Assembly (NCBI GenBank): GCA_945910975.1
Contig: CAMDZY010000126.1
Coordinates: 1 to 5,133, forward strand
From: an uncultured Clostridia bacterium
GTDB lineage: Bacteria; Bacillota; Clostridia; Oscillospirales; Oscillospiraceae
Length of the DNA stretch: 5,133 nucleotides
Direction: 5' to 3'
Of this stretch, positions 1 to 5,133 are shown one piece after another. Positions within the stretch are counted from its first letter, which is position 1, and every line of letters starts with the position of its first letter. A program made the position numbers and the translations under genes. A model generated the notes under the pieces. The model made no database searches, had not been told where the DNA came from, and worked only from the letters and a program-made list of their open reading frames with translations.

Positions 1-1499
1 AGCGCCGCCGGTTGATGACATGGATTGGTTGCCCTGTGGTGCTGATTTTTATGGCGATGACCGGCTTTAGTCCATCGGTTGTTCGTGCCGGACTGATGCA
101 GATTATCCTGTTGATGGCACCGGTTTTAAACCGTGAGAACGACTGGACAACGACATTTGCATTTTCTTTGGCAGTCATTTTGCTGGGAAATCCGTGGGCA
201 ATCGCAAGTGTCAGCTTACAGCTGTCCTATGCTGCCGTTGTGGGCATCGTTCTGTTTTCCGGCAGAGCGCATCGGGCGATGACGCAGTCGGAAAAAGTGA
301 AGGCGTGGAGAAAGGCGCACAAGTTGCTTACAAAGGTCTATGACTATGTAGCGGCGACGATCTCCACGACTTTCGGCGCGCTGGTATTCACAACGCCGTT
401 GGTTGCGTTGTATTTCGGCAGCGTGTCGCTGATGCCGTTTGTCACCAACTTGCTGACGCTGTTTGCTGTAAGCGGTTGCTTTGCACTTGGATTTGTGGCA
501 ACAGTTGCGGGCTGCATTCTGCCCGGCGTGGGACGGGTGCTTGCATGGCCGGCGGCATGGTTGGCGGAGTATATTTTGTGGGTGAGCCATGCAATTGCGT
601 CGGTTCCATATGCCGCAGCCGGAATGCGCAACCCGTATCTGCTGGCGTGGCTGGTGTTTTCTTATTTGATATTGATACTGTGCATTCGTCCGGGAAGGCC
701 AAAGCTGCCCGCGATTTGTTGCACGGTTTTGGCGCTGCTTTGCAGTATTTTCCTTTCCGCTCTTGCGGCCAATCGTGGGGATTTTCGCGTAACGGCGCTG
801 GATGTGGGACAGGGACAGTGTGTTGTGATGCAGAGCGGCAGTTTCTCCGCCATGTTTGACTGTGGCGGAAGCGATGCCAATGTGTCGGGCGAATTGGCGG
901 CACAATTTTTGGAAGAAAGTGGCAAACGGACACTGGATGTTTTGGTGTTGAGCCATTATGATAAAGACCATGTGGGCGGCGTGCCGCAGCTGCTTTACCG
1001 GGTGCGTGTTGGTTTGCTGCTTCTGCCGGATGTGGAAGATGAAGGCGGGATGCGACAGAAAATCGAGCAGATGGCCAAAGACAGCGGTACACAAATTGCC
1101 TATGTGCGTCAGGATACGGAATTGACATTTTCCGGCGGGAGCTTGATGGTATTTGCGCCGCTGCTGCATACGGATTCCAATAATGCCAGCTTGTGCGCAC
1201 TGTTTTCCGCGTCGGACGTGGATTTGCTCCTGACGGGAGATTTGAATCGGACAGGGGAGCAGTGCCTTTTGGCACAGAAGCAGTTGCCGGATCTTGAAAT
1301 TCTGGTTGCCGGACATCACGGCGCAGAGGACTCCACCGGAGAAGCGTTGCTCCAACGTACAAAGCCGGAGCTTGTGCTGATTTCGGTCGGAGAAAATTCC
1401 TACGGACACCCGGCGCCCGATTTGCTGCAGCGAATCAAGAAAGCCGGGGCAGAGGTAGCACGCACGGACGAGCAGGGAAGCATTACCGTCTGGAGGTAA
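1..1499 (+). CDS. comEC: ComEC/Rec2 DNA-uptake channel protein, 5' end missing (C-terminal ~498 residues)
   Basis: ComEC forms the inner-membrane channel that carries single-stranded DNA into the cell during natural transformation. The frame is open to the left edge (Arg-Arg-Arg codons before TTG-ATG at base 12), so the true start lies upstream; full-length family members are about 700-800 residues. Counting from base 12, residues 1-252 form the membrane competence domain, with many hydrophobic helices and family motifs GFSPSVVRA (18-26), LQLSYAAVVGI (69-79) and PLVALYFGSVSLMPFVTNLL (129-148). Residues 257-495 are the metallo-beta-lactamase-like domain: LDVGQGQ (263-269), metal motif SHYDKDH (H315, D317, D319, H320), TGD (D410), GHHG (H435, H436) and YGHP (H466). 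All expected metal ligands are present, so the domain is probably active; in the family it is proposed to degrade the non-transported DNA strand. The N-terminal DUF4131/OB region is outside the window. HHGA replaces the usual HHGS. The gene ends 3 bases before holA. Confidence 0.95.
   Translation, partial: RRRLMTWIGCPVVLIFMAMTGFSPSVVRAGLMQIILLMAPVLNRENDWTTTFAFSLAVILLGNPWAIASVSLQLSYAAVVGIVLFSGRAHRAMTQSEKVKAWRKAHKLLTKVYDYVAATISTTFGALVFTTPLVALYFGSVSLMPFVTNLLTLFAVSGCFALGFVATVAGCILPGVGRVLAWPAAWLAEYILWVSHAIASVPYAAAGMRNPYLLAWLVFSYLILILCIRPGRPKLPAICCTVLALLCSIFLSALAANRGDFRVTALDVGQGQCVVMQSGSFSAMFDCGGSDANVSGELAAQFLEESGKRTLDVLVLSHYDKDHVGGVPQLLYRVRVGLLLLPDVEDEGGMRQKIEQMAKDSGTQIAYVRQDTELTFSGGSLMVFAPLLHTDSNNASLCALFSASDVDLLLTGDLNRTGEQCLLAQKQLPDLEILVAGHHGAEDSTGEALLQRTKPELVLISVGENSYGHPAPDLLQRIKKAGAEVARTDEQGSITVWR
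1492..1496 (+). promoter_or_regulatory. Ribosome binding site of holA, inside the comEC 3' end
   Basis: GGAGG lies six bases before the ATG at 1503 and overlaps the last codons of comEC (Trp-Arg-stop). It is a near-perfect Shine-Dalgarno sequence at good spacing, and it fixes the holA start. Its position suggests that ribosomes ending comEC can reinitiate on holA. Confidence 0.85.
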
Positions 1500-1502
1500 A
1501 CA

Positions 1503-2549
1503 ATGGCAAAAAAAGACGCCGGGACAGACGCCGGCTATCAAAAACTAAAGAGCGACCTGCGTGCCAAAACGCCGGGAAAGCTGTATGTTTTCTACGGCGA
1601 AGAAGCCTATCTGCGGGCGCATCATTTGCAGCTGCTGAAAAAGACACTGGTGGACGGGCTGACGGAGGAATTCAATTTCCACCGCTTTACGCCGGAGAAT
1701 TTCTCCATGGACGCACTGAGCGACAGTGTGGAGGCCTATCCCATGATGGCCGAGCGCAGCATGGTGCAGGTGGAAGAACTGGACTTGTTCAAGCTGTCCG
1801 AGGCAGAGCGGGAGCGCATGATTGCAATTTTATCGGATATTCCAGACTATTGCTGTGTGGTTTTTGTATATGAAACCGTGCCGTTCAAGCCGGATAAGCG
1901 CCAAAAGAAGCTGTGGGACGCCATTTCGCAGAACGCTACTATTGTGGAGTTCCGCAAGCAAGGCGAGCGTGAGCTGTGCGATTGGATTACCCGCCATTTT
2001 GCCGCACAGGGCAAACAGATCGATTTCGAGCTGTGCCGCTACCTGATCGTGCAGACCGGTGGCGCAATGACAACGCTGAACGGAGAAATCGGAAAAATCG
2101 CTGCCTTTTGCAGTGGCACAAAGGTAACGAAGGCGGATATCAATGCCGTGGTGGAACCGGTTTTGGAGGCGGTGGTGTTTGATATTTCCAATGCGATCGC
2201 CGCAGGCAACTTTTCCCTTGCACTGACGAAGCTGCGCACCCTACTGCAAAAGCAGGAGGAGCCAATCTCCATCATGGCGGCCATTGGCAGCCAGATGCGT
2301 AGGCTGCACGCGGCGCGGGTTTTGATCGACAGCGGCAAGGGCGCAGACAGCCTGATGCAGTTGTATGGCCTTGGCGAATATCCTGCCAGATTGACCATGA
2401 ACCAAGCGGGGCGGTTGTCCACTGCGTTTTGCAGACGGGCCGTTTTGCTGTGCCTACAGACCGATGAACAACTGAAAACAAGTGCCGACGCACCGGAACG
2501 GTTGTTGGAGCTGCTGATTTTGCAGCTTGCGCAGGGGGATAAGGCATGA
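1503..2549 (+). CDS. holA: DNA polymerase III subunit delta (clamp loader)
   Basis: HolA is the delta subunit of the clamp-loader complex. In the family it binds the beta sliding clamp and opens the ring so that it can be placed on primed DNA at the replication fork. At 348 residues it has the normal family length (about 340). The N-terminal AAA+-like domain begins with LYVFYGEEAYL (27-37), the degenerate P-loop region typical of delta, which does not hydrolyse ATP. It continues with AYPMMAERSMVQVEELD (78-94) and VVFVYETVPFKPDKR (119-133). The second domain carries TGGAMTTLNGEIGKIAAF (185-202) and VFDISNAIAAGNFSLAL (225-241). The C-terminal collar domain has PISIMAAIGSQMRRLHAARVL (254-274) and the family ending LKTSADAPERLLELLILQL (324-342). 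The start is set by a strong Shine-Dalgarno sequence. Its stop overlaps the next start by four bases (ATGA). comEC-holA adjacency is common in Firmicutes and supports the call. Confidence 0.95.
   Translation: MAKKDAGTDAGYQKLKSDLRAKTPGKLYVFYGEEAYLRAHHLQLLKKTLVDGLTEEFNFHRFTPENFSMDALSDSVEAYPMMAERSMVQVEELDLFKLSEAERERMIAILSDIPDYCCVVFVYETVPFKPDKRQKKLWDAISQNATIVEFRKQGERELCDWITRHFAAQGKQIDFELCRYLIVQTGGAMTTLNGEIGKIAAFCSGTKVTKADINAVVEPVLEAVVFDISNAIAAGNFSLALTKLRTLLQKQEEPISIMAAIGSQMRRLHAARVLIDSGKGADSLMQLYGLGEYPARLTMNQAGRLSTAFCRRAVLLCLQTDEQLKTSADAPERLLELLILQLAQGDKA
2534..2538 (+). promoter_or_regulatory. Ribosome binding site of rnmV within holA
   Basis: A GGGGG tract (in AGGGGGA) seven bases before the ATG at 2546 sits in the last codons of holA. 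It is purine-rich but not a perfect GGAGG. Together with the ATGA stop/start overlap, it suggests translation of the downstream gene relies partly on ribosomes finishing holA. Confidence 0.6.
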
Positions 2550-3139
2550 TTCACGTCAGGCAGGCAATTGTGGTGGAGGGGAAATATGATAAAAACGCTC
2601 TCAAACAGTTGGTGGACGCCCCCATTTTTGAAACCAACGGCTTTGGCGTGCTCAATGACAAGGCACTGCTGCGGCTGCTGCGTGCCGTTGCGGAAAAGCG
2701 CGGCTTGATTATTCTGACCGACCCGGATGGCGCGGGGTTTGTGATTCGCAATTATTTAAAGGGAGCGCTGCCGAAAGAGCAGGTGCTGCACGCCTATGTT
2801 CCGGACATCTACGGCAAGGAGCGCCGCAAGGCACAACCCGGTAAGGAGGGCAAGCTCGGTGTCGAGGGAATGCGGCCGGAGATTTTGCTACAGGCGTTAA
2901 GGGATGCCGGCGCAGAGCTTGACGGCCAAAGCCGAACGCCAAGGCAGCAGGTCACCAAGCAGGACTTTTTCGCCTGCGGCCTGTCCGGACAGGCTAACAG
3001 CAAGGCGCGCAGACAGGCGCTCAAGCGCCGCTTGGGACTGCCGGAGCATTTAAGCAGCAATGCACTGCTCGAGGCAGTAGGATTATTATATGACAGAGAG
3101 GAATTTCTTGCGCTGATGGCGCAAGGTGACGATTTATGA
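2546..3139 (+). CDS. rnmV: Ribonuclease M5 family protein (Toprim + DUF4093), probable 5S rRNA maturase
   Basis: RNase M5 cuts both sides of the precursor 5S rRNA in Gram-positive bacteria, using a Toprim catalytic domain; in Bacillus subtilis ribosomal protein L18 acts as cofactor. The 197-residue protein is of family size. The Toprim core is clear: catalytic glutamate in IVVEGKYD (E11), the ETNG turn (29-32), and the metal-binding DxD in LIILTDPDGAG (D59, D61), followed by the IRNYL helix. A Lys/Arg-rich stretch (about 90-103, with KERRK) leads into GVEGM (105-109), equivalent to the GVEHA segment of Bacillus M5. The rest (about 110-195) matches the DUF4093-type C-terminal region and includes a basic helix, KARRQALKRRLG (153-164), likely to contact RNA. 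All three acidic Toprim positions are intact. It overlaps holA upstream and the ABC-F gene downstream by four bases each. In B. subtilis rnmV sits beside ksgA, so the context here differs. Toprim family membership is near certain; the 5S rRNA substrate is inferred from homology. Confidence 0.82.
   Translation: MIHVRQAIVVEGKYDKNALKQLVDAPIFETNGFGVLNDKALLRLLRAVAEKRGLIILTDPDGAGFVIRNYLKGALPKEQVLHAYVPDIYGKERRKAQPGKEGKLGVEGMRPEILLQALRDAGAELDGQSRTPRQQVTKQDFFACGLSGQANSKARRQALKRRLGLPEHLSSNALLEAVGLLYDREEFLALMAQGDDL
3123..3129 (+). promoter_or_regulatory. Ribosome binding site of the ABC-F gene within rnmV
   Basis: AAGGTGA, a six-of-seven match to AAGGAGG-like sites, lies six bases before the ATG at 3136 and inside the rnmV 3' end. 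It supports the start, which places the first Walker A motif at residue 37, the usual position for ABC-F proteins. Confidence 0.7.
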
Positions 3140-5001
3140 TTGACATTTCCGTGCGGGAGCTGACCAAATCCTTTGAGGTGGGCAGTATCCTGTTGGACAA
3201 ATTGACCTTTGAAATCAACGAGGGCGAACGCGTTGGCATCATGGGCAGAAACGGCTGTGGGAAGACCACCTTGTTCCGGATTTTGTGCGGCGAAATCGAA
3301 GCCGACACCGGCGAGATCGTGGTGGCGAACGGCAAAAAGCTGGGGCTGATTTCTCAAATTCCCAAATATCCGCCGGGCTATACGGTGGAGCAGGTCTTGC
3401 GGACGGCGTTCTCTGAATTACAATCGATTTCCAAGAAGCTGAAGCAGCTGGAGGAAAAAATGACCGCCCATCCGCCCAAAGAACTGCTCAACGAGTATGA
3501 CAGACTTTCCAACGCATTTTTGGTGGGCGGCGGCTACGACATGGACGTGGAAACCGACAAGGTCTGCAACGGCCTGGGCATTGATGCGATGCAGCGCGAG
3601 CAGCTGTTTGACAGTCTGTCCGGCGGCGAAAAGACAAGGGTGAATCTGGCACGGCTGCTTTTGGAAAAAACGGATATCTTATTATTGGACGAGCCGACGA
3701 ACCACTTGGATTTAAAGAGCGTGGAGTGGCTGGAAAATTATATTCTCCACTTTAAGGGCACCGTTTTGACCATTTCCCACGACCGCTATTTCCTCGACCG
3801 TGTGGTGCAGCGCATCATCGAAATTTCCGAAGGCCATGCCGAGTACTACAGCGGCAACTATTCGTTCTATCTTGAGGAAAAGCAGGCAAGATTCAACCTG
3901 CAAATGAAGCAGTACGAAACCGAACAGGCCAAGCTAAAGCAGCTGGGCTATACCTTGGAGCGCATGAAGGGCTGGGGCATTAACAACCGCGTGCTTTACC
4001 GTCGCGCCATGTCCATCCAGCACCGTATGGAACGGATTGAAAAGACCAAGCGCCCCACGAGGGAAAAGACAATGCGTGCGCGGTTTGGCCAGCGGGAATT
4101 CTTTGGCGACGAGATATTGAGCGTCAAAGGAATGTCGATGGAGTTTGGCGAAAAACATCTGTTTTCGGACGTGGAACTGACCGTTGCAGGCGGCGAGCGG
4201 ATCGCACTGCTCGGTGACAACGGCATCGGCAAAACGACCTTTTTGCGCGGCTTGCTGGGTGAGCTTCCGGCGGCGGGCAAAATTCGCTTTGGCCCGTCGG
4301 TGAAATACGGCTACCTGCCGCAGATCATGCATTTTGAACACCCGGAACGCACATTGTACGACACCATGCTCTATGAAAAAAATTGCACGCCGCAGGTGGC
4401 ACGCGACCGCCTTGGCGCGTTTATGTTCCAGGGCGAGGATGTGTTCAAAACAGTCAGCACACTCTCCGGCGGGGAGCAGTCGCGGCTGCGGCTGTGTATG
4501 CTGATGGACGAGAAAATCAATCTGCTGATTTTGGACGAGCCAACGAACCATTTGGATGTGGCGTCCAGAGAGTGGATCGAATGTGCCATTGATGAATATG
4601 AGGGCGCACTGCTGTTTGTGTCGCATGACCGCTATTTTGTAGAAAAATTTGCCACCCGCATCTGGGAGATGAAGGACGGCGGCATTGTGGACTATCCTTA
4701 TGGCTATGCCAAGTACCGCGCCGTGCAGGAGCGCGAAGCGATGGCAAAGCCGGCTGCGCCTGTGCGGGAGAAAAAAGAAAAGCCGCGCAGTGGCAGCAAG
4801 GAAGCGGAAAAACTGGTGCGCCGGTTAGAGCGCGAGATCGAAAAACAAGAGCAGCTCTTGGCTGAGCTGTCGCAGCAGTTGGAAGCGGCTGCAACTGATT
4901 ATCAGCAGCTTTTAACGTTGACGCAGGAGCGTCAGGAGCAGGAAGAAATCCTGAACGATTTGATGGAGCAGTGGGAAGCTGCCGTAGAAACCAATGAATA
5001 A
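3136..5001 (+). CDS. ABC-F family ATPase (YdiF/Uup-like translation factor) with C-terminal coiled coil
   Basis: ABC-F proteins are soluble twin-ATPases without membrane domains; they bind the ribosomal E site and act on stalled or initiating ribosomes, and some confer antibiotic resistance. This 621-residue protein has two complete nucleotide sites. NBD1: Walker A GRNGCGKT (37-44, K43), signature LSGGEKTR (161-168), Walker B ILLLDEP (181-187, catalytic E186) and switch H215 in SHDRYF. NBD2: Walker A GDNGIGKT (360-367, K366), signature LSGGEQSR (443-450), Walker B LLILDEP (463-469, E468) and switch H497. Both Walker B motifs continue into TNHLD. Residues about 90-140 form a charged helical arm. 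The inter-domain linker (about 245-310), the P-site tRNA interaction region, contains RMKGWGINNRVLYRRAMS (276-293). Residues about 555-617 are a Lys/Glu/Gln-rich coiled coil, as in YdiF and Uup. No catalytic residue is missing. The architecture suggests a housekeeping factor rather than a dedicated resistance protein, but subfamily and drug spectrum cannot be settled by eye. It overlaps rnmV by four bases; mrp follows after 14. Confidence 0.93.
   Translation: MIDISVRELTKSFEVGSILLDKLTFEINEGERVGIMGRNGCGKTTLFRILCGEIEADTGEIVVANGKKLGLISQIPKYPPGYTVEQVLRTAFSELQSISKKLKQLEEKMTAHPPKELLNEYDRLSNAFLVGGGYDMDVETDKVCNGLGIDAMQREQLFDSLSGGEKTRVNLARLLLEKTDILLLDEPTNHLDLKSVEWLENYILHFKGTVLTISHDRYFLDRVVQRIIEISEGHAEYYSGNYSFYLEEKQARFNLQMKQYETEQAKLKQLGYTLERMKGWGINNRVLYRRAMSIQHRMERIEKTKRPTREKTMRARFGQREFFGDEILSVKGMSMEFGEKHLFSDVELTVAGGERIALLGDNGIGKTTFLRGLLGELPAAGKIRFGPSVKYGYLPQIMHFEHPERTLYDTMLYEKNCTPQVARDRLGAFMFQGEDVFKTVSTLSGGEQSRLRLCMLMDEKINLLILDEPTNHLDVASREWIECAIDEYEGALLFVSHDRYFVEKFATRIWEMKDGGIVDYPYGYAKYRAVQEREAMAKPAAPVREKKEKPRSGSKEAEKLVRRLEREIEKQEQLLAELSQQLEAAATDYQQLLTLTQERQEQEEILNDLMEQWEAAVETNE
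3685..3711 (+). repeat. Internal direct repeat, copy 1 (Walker B/D-loop of NBD1)
   Basis: This 27-base stretch encoding LDEPTNHLD matches bases 4531-4557 at 25 of 27 positions. It reflects the ancient duplication of the ATPase domain in ABC-F proteins and strong protein-level constraint rather than a mobile repeat. Confidence 0.6.
4531..4557 (+). repeat. Internal direct repeat, copy 2 (Walker B/D-loop of NBD2)
   Basis: Second copy of the 27-base repeat, encoding LDEPTNHLD of the second ATPase domain. The two differences from copy 1 are synonymous third-position changes (the Thr-preceding Pro codon CCG/CCA and the His codon CAC/CAT). The copies are 846 bases apart in the same gene. Confidence 0.6.
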
Positions 5002-5006
5002 AGGAG
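5002..5006 (+). promoter_or_regulatory. Ribosome binding site of mrp
   Basis: AGGAG immediately follows the ABC-F stop codon, nine bases before the ATG at 5016. It supports the start of a gene too short within this window to be judged on length alone. The 14-base gap has no room for a terminator, so read-through transcription from the ABC-F gene is likely. Confidence 0.8.
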
Positions 5007-5015
5007 CGATTTGTT

Positions 5016-5133
5016 ATGAGTGAAGCGTGTAACGGAAATTGTAGCGCTTGCGGTGAAAACTGCGAGAGCCGCCAGCAGGAGAGTATGCTGGCAGCGTTGC
5101 ATCCAAAGTCCAAGGTCAACAAGGTGATTGCTG
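5016..5133 (+). CDS. mrp: Mrp/NBP35-type P-loop ATPase, Fe-S cluster carrier; N-terminal fragment cut by window end
   Basis: Only the first 39 codons are in the window and the frame stays open to the edge. The fragment starts MSEACNGNCSACGENC and runs to KSKVNKVIA. The four cysteines C5, C9, C12 and C16 (C-x3-C-x2-C-x3-C) form a probable N-terminal Fe-S site. The pattern, followed by a short linker and S-K-V-x-K-V-I-A, is what I expect just before the deviant Walker A (GKGGVGKS) of clostridial Mrp/NBP35/ApbC proteins. These dimeric ATPases carry and transfer Fe-S clusters to apo-proteins in the cytoplasm. The P-loop itself lies beyond the window, so the call rests on the N-terminal pattern alone. 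A Shine-Dalgarno sequence nine bases upstream supports the start. Alternative: another small cysteine-rich protein, less likely given the S-K-V-x-K-V-I segment. Confidence 0.8.
   Translation, partial: MSEACNGNCSACGENCESRQQESMLAALHPKSKVNKVIA

Noticed and set aside
476..859. Open frame on the + strand (127 codons) inside comEC in another frame
   Set aside because: It overlaps the competence and metallo-beta-lactamase domains of comEC, has no motif, and I saw no basis for independent translation.
1122..1150. TTGACA (1122-1127) within comEC as a possible promoter for holA
   Set aside because: The hexamer at 17-base spacing is GATGGT, a poor -10 match, and the site is deep inside the comEC nuclease domain.
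1515..1534. Direct repeat GACGCCGG (1515-1522 and 1527-1534) at the start of holA as a mobile-element or regulator site
   Set aside because: It encodes a short repeated Asp-Ala-Gly in the flexible N-terminus. Two 8-base copies are too short to support a functional repeat on their own.
216..1541. Long open frame on the - strand (441 codons), plus another at 442-1362, opposite comEC
   Set aside because: Both are antisense to a clearly recognisable ComEC. Their translations are rich in His, Arg, Gln and Cys with no family motifs, as expected of a shadow of GC-biased codons.
3140..3168. TTGACA (3140-3145) resembling a -35 promoter element
   Set aside because: The hexamer at 17-base spacing (3163-3168, ACCAAA) does not resemble TATAAT, and the site lies inside the ABC-F coding start.
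3934..4626. Open frame on the - strand (230 codons) opposite the ABC-F gene
   Set aside because: It lies wholly within the ABC-F coding sequence, whose motifs are intact on the + strand. It has no recognisable domain and an unusual His/Arg/Gln-rich composition.
5071..5092. Inverted repeat GCCAGCA / TGCTGGC with an 8-base loop in the first codons of mrp
   Set aside because: The 7-base stem is inside coding sequence and no T-run follows, so it is not an intrinsic terminator. It is probably chance, arising from Gln/Ala/Leu codons.
1..5133. tRNA, rRNA, CRISPR array, insertion sequence, riboswitch or attachment site anywhere in the window
   Set aside because: Nothing found. Almost every base is in a recognisable protein gene and the only gaps are 3 and 14 bases long.

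Overview
This 5.1 kb window is a dense, single-strand run of five genes, all on the + strand. It looks like core chromosome from a moderately GC-rich member of the Firmicutes/Clostridia, perhaps an Oscillospiraceae/Ruminococcaceae-type anaerobe. That placement is inferred from the comEC-holA pairing, a DUF4093-type RNase M5, a YdiF-like ABC-F protein and a clostridial-style Mrp N-terminus. It was not tested against a database.

Layout: (1) bases 1-1499 are the 3' two-thirds or so of comEC, the DNA-uptake channel protein, with its membrane competence domain and C-terminal metallo-beta-lactamase-like domain; the gene begins upstream of the window. (2) 1503-2549 is holA, the delta subunit of the DNA polymerase III clamp loader. 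(3) 2546-3139 is a Toprim plus DUF4093 protein of the RNase M5 family (rnmV), expected to mature 5S rRNA. (4) 3136-5001 is a two-ATPase ABC-F translation factor with a C-terminal coiled coil. (5) 5016-5133 is the start of an Mrp/NBP35-type Fe-S carrier ATPase, cut by the window end.

Only 17 bases lie between genes: 3 between comEC and holA, and 14 between the ABC-F gene and mrp. The holA/rnmV and rnmV/ABC-F junctions are 4-base ATGA overlaps. No promoter or terminator is visible, so the simplest reading is one polycistronic message with translational coupling in the middle. The genes are not one pathway. They cover DNA uptake, replication, rRNA maturation, ribosome function and Fe-S assembly, a typical mix for a bacterial housekeeping operon. 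The closest functional link is between the RNase M5-like protein and the ABC-F protein, both ribosome-related.

I found no tRNA, rRNA, CRISPR array, insertion sequence or attachment site, and no convincing evidence of a new biological system. The second-look items are modest: a slippery A7 heptamer followed by a small GC hairpin at the start of holA, the overlap-coupled RNase M5/ABC-F pair, and the unassigned ABC-F subfamily.
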